The notes: generated by a model not told the origin, from the sequence alone. DNA of 64,000 nucleotides from Sacculina carcini (GCA_916048095.2 OU696572.1:7839454-7903453); one strand, 5' to 3'; shown: positions 22,691 through 34,386, counted from the first letter of the stretch. Translations and numbers: made by a program.

Positions 22691-22782
22691 GTGAATGTGG
22701 CAATGGACAAACCTAAACTGGGGAGCATGCCAGGAGCACCAGGGCTTCGGCAGCATCGACACGGTCATCGACGGAAATAGAT

Positions 22783-23807
22783 TTGATTGGACAACGGTCG
22801 TCATCAATAAATCACTCCAAACTGCCGACCAAGCGCCAACAGCTCAAAAAAACAAGAGCTCCTACAGAGCCACTATTTCAAAACCTGAAAAAATTATGGC
22901 TGAAATTGGACCATTCTCAATACTTGATATTGGACACAACCGAACTTGCAGAATCTGAGTGGCTAATGGACTTCCGAAACGGTGCGATCAAGTATCTCAA
23001 GAGAGTCTCAGAATGGGCCCGAGAGGACTACCGGGAAGCGACTGAGTTGTCGCTCCTTGTTCTTGGCGTGAAACATAGACGAATTGTTCGTTTTCAGCGT
23101 CCGGGAGCATTTCACCAAGCGCGTTGGAAGGCAGAATTAATTTACTATTTGAAATTGTACATGTTCAGCGCACAGCCACAGCTCGGTGATGAGTTGAGTG
23201 CGTAGAATGGCAGCATTTGTGAACATTTTGTACATGCCGATGTGGCTGAAATCACCGCTGGCAGCCGACGCTCCCGTCAACGACATGCACTTCCACCATC
23301 AGCTATTGCGCTACCGAACCGTCGATTATGATGCAGCCGATACAGCATTGGTCGTTCTCAATCATCACCTCTAGTATCTCAGACCGCAGACCGTAGTTTT
23401 CTCGCTCTGCAGTGACAAGATTCATGCAGCAGACAAGCAGGCAGTCGCCACACAACTGATAACGTTTGAGACGACCACTGATTACACCGACGACAACATC
23501 ATCATCGACGCGGCTCAGTGATTTGGTAGACGGGCGATCGTGGATGATTTTCCATGAACATAGGGTGTGTAGCGCCGACTGGCTGACCACACCGGTTGAG
23601 ACGTGGGCTAGCAGTGATGAGTTTAGTAAACTCAAAACGGTCACAGACAACCTGAAAGTGACAAACGATGTTGCCGAAAGAGGTGTGAAATTGCTGCAAG
23701 ATTTCCTGGGGTGTGTCACACGAGATGAACAGCAACTGCAAGATGTCATGCAGCTCGTGGAGGCTCATCGAAGACAGATCAGACAGGATTCAACAAGTCT
23801 GACTTGA
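22783..23807 (+). pseudogene. broken unidentified protein, probably repetitive/transposon-derived
   Basis: Three consecutive plus-strand segments in three different frames read as parts of one protein. 22783-23205 contains MDFRNGAIKYLKRVSEWARE and a PGAFHQARW motif. 23207-23514 contains MAAFVNILYMPMWLKSPLA and APVNDMHFHHQLLRY, with an internal TAG where HL-W-YL is expected. 23515-23807 contains NDVAERGVKLLQDF and a DEQQLQDVMQLVEAHRR tail. From memory, sequences of this type recur as uncharacterised, multi-copy proteins in invertebrate genomes. I cannot assign a function and no transposase motif is evident. Two frameshifts and a nonsense codon mean it is not functional. Confidence 0.5.
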
Positions 23808-23996
23808 TGCAGCTTAAAAATGTTTCATTTGTCGATTTTCATTGTATTTCTTGTCGTTATCCGGCTGTCAACATTTGTACTATGCATATGTTTGTATATG
23901 ATAAATAGAGTTGGGAACTTTATGTGATAATATTTGGCGTTTTGTTTTTATTATGTGAAGAAAAATGCCAAAATATGTTGTCAAAAGTCCCAAAAT

Positions 23997-24434
23997 ATCA
24001 TCGACGCCCTCTAACGCACGACAGAACAGAACACCTCTGGCGTGGTTCAATGTCGAGTGCGCACACACCGAGATGGGGGTGCTCACCCAACGCTTGTTTT
24101 CGCCCGTACCCACGCGATACCGGAAAGCGGTTGCCTTTATCGCGCGGGCTGCTGCCGTCTCAGTGCCGTATTTCACCATCAACAAACCATCTCTCTGCCG
24201 TCTGGCTTCGAGAGGCACGTCTCCGATGTTCCTGAATCCACCCAGACGACGGAACGGGTTCAAAGATGACAGCTTCGTCTTCTCATCGGTGCTGGCAAAC
24301 ACCAACACCATCGGAGTAGGAACAACACGAGTGTCGTCCTGGTCGTTTCTAAGAGTACGGCCACCTTTCGGCGGCCGTGGCCGATCGTCCGATGGACGAC
24401 CAGCAGTTGGGGTGGTTGTAGGTTTTGAAGCCAT
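23997..24434 (-). pseudogene. partial ORF1 of the second I-like copy
   Basis: From MASKPTTTPTAGRPSDDRP at 24434 the frame is homologous to the first copy through SLNPFRR and CAHSTLNHARGV until RALEGVDDILG, where similarity stops. The zinc knuckles are not included. It is a fragment and cannot encode a functional coat protein. Confidence 0.88.
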
Positions 24435-25190
24435 TAATTTTTTGTTTGTCTCTGCGCGCACGACCACCCACCTCTGCACGGGGCCCTACTGGGGGGACGG
24501 GCAGAGCCAGCATGGGATGCCACGCCAGTGGTGGTGCGCGCTGTACGGGCACCGAATACCCCTGAGCTCGCTGTGAGCTCCGCCCGGTACGAGTCCGCGG
24601 GAGCTACAGCGCCGGGCCCGGACCAGTGACCCCCACCGGTCCATCTGGACTCGGCAGCTGCAGCCCCACTGCAAACGGCGGACACTGCACCGGGCGGGAC
24701 CCCCCTCGAGCACCAGGCACCTCACCCTTAACCCTCTTGAACCCTATCCGGCCAACCTGCCAGCGTCGGACCATTCTCTCCAATCTCGAGGAGCCAAACA
24801 GTGGCCCCGTCGGGGTTCGACGCGCAGGCCAAAGACGAGTGTTGCGTCACGCCACCACTATACCCCGGGTGACGTGACACTCAGCGGCCAAGATCCTGTT
24901 TGCCGATCCGACGGGGGAGGGTTTCCAGATGGCCGTTGGCTGCTAAACAGCTCATCCGCCCTTTGACAGGTCTTGTTTTTCTTCCTGCTGGGTGTCTGGC
25001 CACCCTCCTCACTGGCATAGGCCAGTGGGGGCCGGATTAGTCGCCGACATTCCGACCATGTGGCTGGTTGTACCGGGTTACATGTTACCAGTAGCAGGCC
25101 GAAGCCTGACCAGACATGTCTGCCTTTAGTCGCCTTTTACGACACGCGGCAGCTACGGCGGCAGAATTCTAACCCCCCTACCACAGGGGG
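23997..25190 (-). mobile_element. 5' portion of a second I-like LINE copy (3'-truncated)
   Basis: Homologous over its whole length to 15667-16856, covering the full 5' UTR and the first ~146 codons of ORF1. It ends abruptly at about 23997, losing the rest of ORF1, ORF2 and the tail. The 5' end is the same hairpin-bearing terminus as in the first copy. Loss of the 3' rather than the 5' side is unusual for target-primed integration and suggests later deletion or recombination. Confidence 0.9.
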
Positions 25191-25559
25191 CCGTTGTATC
25201 GAGGGGTGTCAGCGTTGTATCGAGGGGGAAGGGGATTATCTCGAAGGCCAATACATATATTTTTTCTTAAAGTACCTTTTTATTCCTTTCTGAGAAAATT
25301 AACCAAACTTTTTGGACGCACATTGTATGTAAACTTTGGACTCTTTCGTTGATTATTTGCATTTTAAGCATGTATCCAGCGACATTCCAGGGGAGCCACC
25401 CTCAGGGAGACGAAATTTTTCTAGTACGTGGCAAAACTTGCACCTTGATTAGGTCCTTCCGATAATGTTGGAGTGCAGTAGTTATTTCATTTTATTCATT
25501 ATATTTATCTTATTCTAATCATTTGTTTTCGATTATTTGTGTGTAGAGTGTGTGCGAGT
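25191..25559. other. unassigned interval
   Basis: Contains two close copies of CGTTGTATCGAGGGG (25193 and about 25213) and otherwise nothing recognisable. Confidence 0.4.
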
Positions 25560-25570
25560 GTGAGCAATGA

Positions 25571-25647
25571 AAGGACGTACCTGGCTGGGATTTGAACCGA
25601 GGTCCTCGTGGATGCGGGCAGTGTTTACGCAGTTCGGCCATTGTAGA
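25571..25647 (-). repeat. tRNA-derived SINE-like head with pol III A and B boxes
   Basis: On the minus strand TGGCCGAACTGC (25640-25629) resembles an A box, and GGTTCAAATCC (25598-25588) is a perfect B box. They are 42 bp apart start to start, as in tRNA genes. The acceptor arms do not pair, so it is not a functional tRNA; a tRNA-derived SINE is the best reading. The downstream body and tail are not resolved. Confidence 0.5.
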
Positions 25648-25679
25648 GGTTCAAGAGTGATGGTTTATAGGGGGTATAC

Positions 25680-27214
25680 CGTAAATGCTCTGTTTATCCG
25701 ACAGGCTCTAATAATCCGGCACCCTCAGGTATGGGTTGAAAAATAATCCGGCAGGCTCTAATGATCCGGTACTTCCTGGAAAGGCGTATTGAAACTGCAA
25801 CCACGATTCAGTTTTAGTTCAGCAACAGTTTATTTAGCAATCCTCTTATAAACCGGCACTCATAAATCAAAGCAGAAATCATCGTCTTCATGTGTCCTCG
25901 AACTCCACTTCATCGCCTTTCTCCACTTCACCCACGCCACCTCACTCGCCTTCATCCACTTCAATCTATCTTCCGCCTAATACTACAGCGCTTTTACAGC
26001 CCATGGACCAAGGTGTCATTGCTTCGTTCAAGGCTTATTTTCTACGCCGGACACTTACTATGGCTTTCAATGCAACTGAGGAAGACAAGGACGCGACTCT
26101 GAAGGAATTTTAGAAAACTGACAATATTCATCAAGCCGTGAAAAACATTGGTTATGCTTGGGATGAAGTGAAGCAGACAAACTTAAATGGTGTGTGGAAA
26201 AAACTATGTTCCCAACTTGTGAACGATTTCCATGGCTTGGATGAGACAACTGCGGCTGTCACCAAGAACGTTGTTTCCTCAAGTAAGCAGCTTCATTTGG
26301 AGGTGGAGACCGATGATATCACAGAGCTGTTGACACCACATCGAGAGAAATTATCTCCTGAGGACCTCATTGAAATGGAAAAGCAGATAATGGAAGATGA
26401 AGAGGAGGAAGATACACGAGTCCCAGAACCGAAGAGGTTTACCATCAAAGGATTGGCAGACGGTTTTGCAATGATAGAGGAAGGATTGGCAAAGTTTGAA
26501 GCTGAGGACCCCAACACTGCCAGATACGGTAGGGTCTACCGAGGGGTCATGGATTGTCTGGCCTGTTACAAGGAGATATTGAAGGAGAAGAAGAGTAAAA
26601 CCGTCCAGACTAGCCTTGATTGCTTCCTCAAGAAGGTATAGAGGCCTGCAACAGGCACTGTACATCCCCCTACATCAGCTGCTTTTTTACATTTTCCAGA
26701 CTCTCCAGCTCCTTTATTCATTTCTGGCACATCTGCTCCAGCATCTCCAGCACCTTCTGCAAGTTCTCCAGCCTTTCAACATTAAGCGTGTGTCTCCCTC
26801 TTGCAAACCCCATTCCAGGATGCAAGCCAACCACAGAAGGACTTGAAAAAAGTGTGTGAACTGAAGCTATCGAATTTGTCCTGAGTGATGTTTATATTTT
26901 TGATTACATGTATGGTGTTACCTGGGAATTTTCCGTGAGAAAATAAAGTTTGAATTTGTAAGGTAAGGAATTTTTCTTGTTTTTTGCAGTTTTTCCGCCA
27001 TATACCGTTAGCTCAAGTTATGTCTACATGCACGTCATAGAATTGTCTTCTTATGTTTTAGATTATGTATTGTATACACATGTATACATACTGCATTAAC
27101 ATATGTGAGTGACTTAGGCTTACGTATACATGTAATGTGTCCCGACTTACGTCAAAATTCGGGTTACGACGGAGACGTAGGAACGGATCTCCGTCGTAAG
27201 TCGAGGACCCCCTG
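25680..27214 (+). mobile_element. Tigger-type DNA transposon, left end damaged
   Basis: The right terminus ends GTCGAGGACCCCCTG followed by TA (27215-27216). This matches the known Tigger terminal sequence, with an internal inverted GTCGTAA pair just inside. The interior encodes the C-terminal half of a TIGD-like transposase. The matching left terminus is missing. Instead 25680-25790 holds repeated AATCCGGCA/GGCTCTAATRATCCGG motifs of another pogo-type end, so the left side is probably a different element. It is inserted in a Gypsy integrase gene. Confidence 0.75.
25895..26641 (+). pseudogene. Tigger (TIGD1-like) transposase, C-terminal part
   Basis: The frame contains IYLPPNTTALLQPMDQGVI, the conserved block with the third catalytic Asp of pogo/Tigger DDE enzymes. 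It then reads FKAYFLRRTL, NIGYAWDEVKQTNLNGVWK and an acidic ELLTPHREKLSPEDLIEMEK stretch like the human TIGD1 tail. A nonsense codon at 26110-26112 interrupts it. The DNA-binding domain and the first two catalytic Asp residues are missing upstream. It is a fragment with no enzymatic potential. Confidence 0.85.
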
Positions 27215-27216
27215 TA

Positions 27217-28808
27217 CAAAAATTCGATCACGATATTTATGGCCCGACATTTATAATGATGTAGTTCAGTATGTCACAAAGTGCGTTCAATGTAATATGA
27301 GAAAACTACAAAAGCAAAAGCCACCTCTGCAAGACATGCAAATCTCTCATTATCCCTTTGAAATTATGTACATTGATTGTTGCGGTCCATTCCCCTTGAT
27401 TTATGCTGAAAATAAGTTCATAATAAATATTTTTGATCATTTTTCCGGATTCCCCGAATCGTTTCCAGTACCAGACAAGTCCGCAGATCAAATATGTATA
27501 ATTTTAATTTAAGAGATTATTCCCCGTCATTCCTGTCCCCGTGTCATTGTCAGTGATAATGGATCAAGATTCTGCAATGAAGTGATCAAACAATTGAATA
27601 TGTTCTGCAATATTAAGCATATCCGAAAATCGTTATACCACCCTCAAGCCAATGCTAAACTAGAGCGTTACCATCGAGTTCAGAATGATTTTCTGGCAAA
27701 AACAGTTGATGTATCTCAACGTGATTGTGACAAGAAAATTCCATCACTGTTGGCCGCATATCGCACAGCAGAACATGAAACAGCTCATATGTCACTATTT
27801 TTATGTAGTTAATAATAGTTAGTTTTTATGTATTAATATGGTAGAGAACCAGTCATGCCAATGGAAACCATATCAACACCAAAAGATCGTTACTATGGAG
27901 AGGACTATCTATCCACCATGTTGATAAACATGGATCAAATATGTCACCCCGTTCGACACCACTTGGTGTTAGGTCACGAAAAGAATCGCGAATATTATGA
28001 AAAAATAACAAAACCAATCAATTTAAAAACAGGAGACCCTGTTTACTTCAGAAATACTGCCAACGTTTCGACTAATAAATTATCACTCCGATGGAACCCT
28101 AATTATCGAATAATATAGTTTATAAGTCACGTTTCATGTTTGATTAGAAACCAGGTAAACGAAGAAACACATAAAACACATGTAGAGAACCTACGACTAA
28201 AGAATGAGGCTTCAGTATGGAAACAATATAACACCAAACCTCAACATTTGCATAACCAGTATCGGGAATTTCAGCGGTCACATATACCAATAAGTACACG
28301 AATCACCAGGCAAAATGCTTCAAATAAAACAACCTTACAACCTACAAACGAAGATTCAGTAGACAATATGCCATTAGCGGAGAGACTAAGACTAGCACGC
28401 GAACAGAGGGACAAACGGGACATTATTATAGACACGGAGGTTGCGCCGCCAACAATCATTAGAAATGATAAACGCTCACCAGATATTAATGAGACAATTA
28501 ATAAGAAAAATAGAGTTGAATGGAAGAGAAAAACAAGTTCGTCTGAAGATGAGGAACAAAACAAGCGAATGAGAATGACTAAAGAATTAGATGTTGGTGT
28601 AGACACTGTGGATTTCATACAAGAAAATGAGACTACAAGAGGTGATATAAAATACGAAACGAATATCGAGGAAAGTTCCATAGACTTCACTGATGGATAT
28701 ATGAATGCGTTAAATATTGAGCAACAAGATAATGTACGAGGCACAAATGGTGTCAAAAGAACAGGCTTGTGTCAACCGTCTAACTGTGAAAATACACAAG
28801 GCTTTTAG
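27217..28808 (+). pseudogene. Gypsy-type integrase and C-terminal extension
   Basis: One frame throughout, broken only by nonsense codons at 27510, 27810 and 28116. It starts at the Tigger border with RYLWPDIYNDVVQYVTKC and CNMRK, the CC half of the HHCC zinc motif. The catalytic triad is visible: Asp in MYIDCCGPF, Asp in VSDNGSRF and Glu in LERYHR, with 35 residues between the second Asp and Glu. A GPY/F-like region (SLRWNPNYRI) follows, then a ~200-residue basic and acidic low-complexity tail. The reverse transcriptase is absent to the left, so the Tigger probably replaced or split it. Confidence 0.85.
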
Positions 28809-29275
28809 TTTGAAAGCATTTAACATGCTACTTTACTCTTTCCGACAATTGGGTGGCTGGCCACCCATAGGACTTGCTGCAGTTTTTTCCATTGCTAGGG
28901 ATATATATCTTGGGTTAGTGGTGTTTTTTGGTAATTCTGATGAAAAACATGGGATAAAAGTTCTATAAAATTCGTCGACTACTGATATTTGAATTTACCA
29001 AAATTTGAGTAACCATACGTTCCATCTTTTTAGAAGGAAGCCATTGAGGGTTGATTTTCATTAACCCGGGAATTCCTAGATGTACATATTTGTCTAGTTC
29101 ACAAAAGACATGATTTAAAGACAAACTGTGTTACCAAGGCGTTTAGTATTGTTTTGCTTGAGTGAATTGGCAACCCTGGAATCCTGATGCGCATTCACGG
29201 CACTCTCCATTCGTTTTTCTCAGTATTGCAGCTGTTTCCACACAGTGAATACCGTCCGTGCGCTCAACAAAAAAA

Positions 29276-30485
29276 ATGACTTCCAGCGATCGGTGAGTAA
29301 TTAGAAATCATGGTCATGTTTATTGATTTTTTTGTATGAATGCATTTGTTATAAATATGTCTTCCAAATTATATCGGTATTTGAGTTCACATTCCAGTAT
29401 CCTCTTGATAATACATGTTAACATACTGGCTGGACATATATGTCTATCTAGGAATATCTGGGTACAAAATCTTCTAATCTATCAATATAGATTGATCAAT
29501 ATATCAATATAGATTAATCTTCTAATCTTCAAATCTATCTTCGTGTTTCTTGTTTCAGTCGGTGGTTGACTGTGAATGATATACTGGATATCCTGGAGGT
29601 CGATCAGAATGATACGGAAAGTGTAGATGTTGTCATTCAGCCTCCGGAAGGTGACTTGTCGGATGGATATTCGGGTTCTGAGGACGAAAAAGAAAAGGAT
29701 CCAGACCATTTTTCTGCTGCTGTTCTTCAAGCCCCAGCAGAAGTTTGGCATCCCCTTTCTGGCCATACCGACGAAGATTGTATTTCATCTGATATTGAAG
29801 ACGATGAAACACCGACAACCTCATTTGGTGCAAGAAGTCAAGGGGGTATTAATAAGCGATGCAGACGTTCTCAATCAACACGCCGTGTGCAGGGGAGATA
29901 TTTTCCAACTTGGAAGAGAGCGCAGTCACTTCCTCCTCGCAATCCAAGACCATTTCCTGAATTCAGCCACGACCGTTACATAGGAAAAACACCTCAGGAA
30001 CTGTTCTTTCTCTTCTGGGATGATGCCTTTTTGAACTTCGTTTGCATAGAGTCGAACGAGTACTCCCTTAGAAACGGCAGGCCAAATCTCAAGGTAAACT
30101 CTTTATCACACTCATAATTTGTAAGCTATCATTCTTCTGTAAGTGCCAAATCATGTAATGTGCTGATGAAATTTACCATAAGACTAAGTGGACCACTATT
30201 TATGATATTCTTGTCCTTTTTCAGGTCTCTGTGGATGAAGTCAAGGTGTTTCTTGGAATCCTCCTTCTCTCGGGGTACGTGCCTCTGCCTTCATATCGCA
30301 TGTACTGGCAATCATCTCCAGATACACACAATCCGTTGGTAGCCGGCGCGATGACGAGAGACAGATTCGAAGCCATCAAAAACAACCTCCACTTTGCTCA
30401 TGATCCCTGTGACAGTGAGTTTCTGGAAGTTGCGCCCTCTTATGCGCCACCTCCAAGAGAGATGCATGGCGAACTTCGTAGCTAG
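29276..30485 (+). pseudogene. inner piggyBac transposase, spliced and truncated
   Basis: Three exons can be read. 29276-29292 starts MTSSD and ends at CG|GTGAGT. 29559-30093 follows TTTCAG and contains DRRWLTVNDILDILE and an acidic N-terminal region, ending at AAG|GTAAAC. 30225-30485 follows TTTTTCAG and contains VDEVKVFLGILLLSGY and MTRDRFEAIKNNLHF, typical of the piggyBac N-terminal half. All junctions keep frame (184 codons, then 86). The frame stops at 30485 with the catalytic Asp-containing domain missing, so this is an internally deleted copy. If expressed, the product would be about 270 aa and could bind but not cut. Confidence 0.8.
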
Positions 30486-30621
30486 AAGGAATGTTTCACA
30501 TGACGAATGACATGTTTCGTACAAGAATACATGTTTTGAACTCTATGTTTTTATATACATGAGAGATAATAATTACTCGTGACTGGTATGTATTATGGAT
30601 AATACTTGAGCAAATTAGAAT

Positions 30622-30625
<4 letters not shown>

Positions 30626-30686
<61 letters not shown>
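30626..30686 (+). repeat. (TA)n(TG)n microsatellite
   Basis: About 17 TA units run directly into about 14 TG units, inside the inner piggyBac element. Being compound and pure, it is likely to be length-polymorphic. Confidence 0.97.
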
Positions 30687-31274
30687 GTAAGAGGAAGAGA
30701 AAAGGCATAAAATCCTTGCAAAAATGTCCGAGAATGAAATAAGAAAAACAAGACATAATCCTAAGAGCATAGTACATATGATGAGATTTTGTACCCAGAT
30801 ATTCCTAGATGGACATATATGTCCACCTCTAGTATGCCAAAACCAAAAGAGTTGCAGTTACCATACTTCAGCTACTGCGTCAGGTGGTCAATTAAAGTAG
30901 TTGACGTAAATCTGAAGAAAATCGGTTGAAAAAAATACTCTAGGAAATGCCGGGTTAAAGATACTGTTCCTAAGAATGCATGCAGAAAAATTCAAAACTG
31001 CTATTTCCGAAGGAACCACAAAATTAACATTTAAAAATTTGGTGTTCAGCCACCCAAATGTTGACAAGTGCTACGTAATGTCCCCGAAGGTAGTTTGTTT
31101 CGTGTACAACTGAGGGATGCCTAACACAGCATGCACGAGATTATCTTACGGCAAATTTCATTGCATGTGGGTACACGCTCATGTAATGTATCATTGTGTT
31201 CCTTTGTGCATTCTGGTGAGTTTCTGCAAATGGTCTTGCAAATGCAAATCTTCGCCAAAGAACATTTTTTTGTT

Positions 31275-32916
31275 AGCTATGACGAGACAATTCAATTACT
31301 GGATGCTGATCTGAGTGATGAAGACGAGTTGTTTCGGCTTGATGATGAGGATGTCGGATTTCTGAGCATCGACCCTGACCCTGGTGGAGCCCAAGCCGTT
31401 GTCATTGAGGACGCCCGATCCACAGTGGATGATGAAGCGGCAGACTCCAGTGCTCCTCACCTCAAGTGGTCTCGCCGGTGTCCACTGCTCGACATACCAG
31501 AGCCACAGCCTGGTCCAGGGGCAGTAAAACTGAACTACAATGGTAAGAATCCTCCTTCACCTCGTCAAGTCTTCTACGATGTGTGCAAGTTCAGCAGCCT
31601 ACTCGATGACATTCTGGTCAAAGAGAGTAACCGCTATATGAACCAGAAGGGTTAGGCATTTTTCACAGATCATGAAGAACTTAGCTGCTTCATTGGTATG
31701 AACTTCTTGATGGGATATCACGTTCTACCAGATATTCGAGACTACTGGTCCAAATCGCGAGACTTTCACGTCGACATCGTGGCGGAAAAAATGTATCGGG
31801 CTCGTTTCGAGAAGTTTAGAAGAGCCTTGCATTTCGTCGACCACGGAGACTGTCCGGACCGCAAACAGCCAAACTAGGATAGGGCCTGGAAGATCCGTCC
31901 GCTAATAGTCCACTTCAACAAGGCTTTCCAAGCAGCAATGGAGCCTACATCAGAGCAGAGTGTCGATGCGAGAATGAACAAATTCACCGGTCAGTCGGCT
32001 ATGAAGCAATATATCAAGGACAAGCCCATACAACGTGGATTCAAACACTGGTGTCGCAATGATAGTGAAACAGGCTATCTTTTCCAATTTGATGTTTATA
32101 CTGGAAAGAGCGCTCAGTCCAAGTTTGGGCTCACAACTCAGGTTGCCCTGGACCTGACAGCTAGCCTGGAAGGAAAAAACTGTCGTGTCTTTATGAACAA
32201 TTTCTACTCCAGCCCGGACTTGTTCATGCGTCTCAAGGGGAAGGGTATATTTACGTGTGGGACTGTTCGTTCTCACCGAAAAGGTCTTCCAAAAGACCTG
32301 AAATCCGACAGAGACATGGAGAAAGGCGAGTTTGAATCCCGGCACTGCGATGGAATTTCGTTTGTCAAGTGGAGGGACTGTAAGGCGGTCTCTATGATAT
32401 CTTGCATTGACGGTGGCCATGAAACAGCTGAGGTCAGTCGACGAAAGAAGGGGCATGCTAAAAAACAGAAAGTCGTTTGTCCCCTCATGGTCACTCGATA
32501 CAATCGAGGAATGAGAGGCACATATATAATGGATAAAAGAGCAGCACATATGCAGTAGATAGGAAAATCCCAGGAAAGTACTACACTCGACCATTCTGGG
32601 ACTATCTGGAGATGGCGCTTGCTTTCATAGTCTCATCATCTTGCTTTCATAGTCTTATCAGAAACTCAACATCGCAGATTCCGAAGCGAAGACACTCAAG
32701 GAATTTCGGCAATCTGTGGCACTGAGCCTTATGAGTATCCCCGAGAGGAATCGCGATGTGTCTGCGCCTGAGTCGCACCACAAGATCACATGGGTCGACA
32801 AAAATGATCGTTGCGCGATGTGCTACCGAAAAAAGTGCAACAGGAAGACATTTGTCAAATGTGCAAACTGCGATGCACACCTGTGTTTTGTTCGAGGGCG
32901 CGAATGTTTCAATTAA
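31275..32916 (+). pseudogene. outer piggyBac transposase, inactivated
   Basis: One frame from about 31275 (YDETIQLLDADLSDEDELF) to 32558 is broken by TAG at 31653 and TAG near 31876. It contains FIGMNFLMGYHVLPDIRDYW, RFEKFRRALHFVD, EQSVDARMNKFTGQS and KPIQRGFKHW, all characteristic of piggyBac. The block normally reading V-F-x-D-N-F-Y is VFMNNFYSS here, so a catalytic Asp is replaced by Asn. In another frame 32800-32916 encodes CAMCYRKKCNRKTFVKCANC plus further Cys/His, the C-terminal Cys-rich domain. Two stops, a frameshift and the lost Asp mean no activity. Confidence 0.88.
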
Positions 32917-33532
32917 TATCATAATTTCGCTTAATTTGTTTGAAGCATTGATTTGTTTTGTTATCATTTTCTACCTCGTGTAATATTGCGCTCATCTTTC
33001 CACGTTTCCACCCTGAATGGCTTTTGTTAATAAATAGCAATCAATCATGCCAAGTATATAATTTCTATCAGAACTAAGTGAAAATAAAATGTCATTTTCG
33101 AAAATTAATTATTATTCTTTAGTCAAACGAACAAAATAGCATCTAATATGAAACTATAACTTATTTTTTGTGTTTAACCTCAAAATACCTTTTGGAGTTA
33201 CCTAAGCCCTGAAATAGCAGCCCCTAGAAGTGGAACCCTTGATTATTTGCCCCCTGCCCACCATACCTGCTATACAGTAGCTATTCCAAAACCTTGCAGT
33301 CAAAAATTGATAGAAACCAAAAGCATGTTATTTACGAGTACAAGTGCACTAATTGGCACTTGGCGACATTTGGGTGGCTGGCCACCCAAAATGATTTTGT
33401 AAATATTTATAACTCTAGATGAATAAATAAATGCTTAGTTTAGAAACTCACTTATTTCCATGGAAATATTTCAAAAACATCAAATTTTTATATAAAAAAA
33501 TTAAAATAAAATTTCGGTCGGGAAAGAGTTAA

Positions 33533-34122
33533 TAAACAAGCGGAGTTATTCAGGCAATTAATTTGTTGACTAAGACGATCAGCTGAAGCTGGAGGCATAC
33601 ACAGAAGTATGCTACGACATCAATTAACGACCAATAAAGTAGATTGTGACTATCACCGAGAATGTACAAAGAAGTGTTCCTTCAATTGAGACTATAACAT
33701 ATGCCATGGGACAAGATTATTCTGTATGCCTATAAAATAATTATTAAAGTCGCGTAAACACACGATTCCTACCTTAATAGCATACACTTCAACCAAGATA
33801 AGTAATTATTCAATGTTTTATTATGTTAATAGGAGAATGTTTCTACGGATGCTGCTACCTCCACTGGCCTATTTCCCTATCATGGATGCAACCCCTATAT
33901 TCCTCACACGTGGTAAACTACTTCCATCCTTTTCTTCCTGGATGCTGCATGTGCCTTTTAGTTTCAGTGTAATAAAAGAAGATATTCAGAATCTAATCAA
34001 TATAACTCATGACACGGATTTAAAAGGAAGGAGATGATCCAGTCAATGGCATGCAAACATCTATACGCATTGTTATCACTTGTGTAATATGTTAGAGGCA
34101 GTTAAAACAAATATCAGTATAA
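33533..34122. other. unassigned interval between piggyBac and Gypsy elements
   Basis: A 74-codon open frame at 33813-34037 has no recognisable motif. By position this may be the 3' part of the older Gypsy element at 27-28.8 kb, displaced by the piggyBac insertion. Confidence 0.3.
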
Positions 34123-34127
34123 TTAAG

Positions 34128-34375
34128 TGTTTAGCTTGGTCGTCTGCTGAGACCGAGACCTCACATTAAATGTAATCTGAGCCAATGCTTCGATGCGCCG
34201 GGAAAGCAAACACGCGGGTCACACACACACAGCTAAAATCAGACTGTATTGACACCTCGCGCACACTCTTACAACCTCATGCATACAAACATACTCGTAC
34301 AAACGGTACAAACATACAACCAGTAGGAACACGCAGAGGCGCGCTCAGCAACACGGTACCAGTGCACTCACAACA
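34128..34375 (-). repeat. 3' LTR of the Gypsy element
   Basis: 248 bp, starting TGTTTAGCTTGG and ending CTCACAACA in plus-strand orientation. It contains an extra TCGTAC-like hexamer near 34294 relative to the other LTR. Confidence 0.95.
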
Positions 34376-34386
34376 CCTCCCTCCTT
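34376..34386 (-). other. polypurine tract
   Basis: On the minus strand AAGGAGGGAGG directly precedes the 3' LTR, the position of the plus-strand primer in LTR retroelements. Confidence 0.75.

Larger units (their letters stand above)
29065..30954 (+). mobile_element. inner piggyBac element nested in the outer one
   Basis: TTAA occurs at 29061-29064 and 30955-30958, with ends CCCGGGAATTCC and the inverse of CCCGGCATTTCC. A 41-bp subterminal inverted repeat at 29432-29472 and 30784-30824 differs at only one position. The low divergence marks it as young. Its transposase gene is internally deleted, so it would depend on a relative for mobility. Confidence 0.9.
28836..33528 (+). mobile_element. 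outer piggyBac element, split by an inner piggyBac
   Basis: The ends are CTCTTTCCGAC at 28836 and the inverse of CTCTTTCCCGAC ending at 33528. TTAA follows on the right (33529-33532) and a mutated TTTA precedes on the left (28832-28835). Both ends carry the subterminal palindrome GGGTGGCTGGCCACCC (about 28850 and 33370). A piggyBac transposase with a C-terminal Cys-rich region lies between. The inner piggyBac occupies 29065-30954. Confidence 0.88.

Noticed and set aside
25571-25647. A functional tRNA gene
   Set aside because: A and B boxes are present, but the acceptor arm does not pair and no clear anticodon loop can be drawn.
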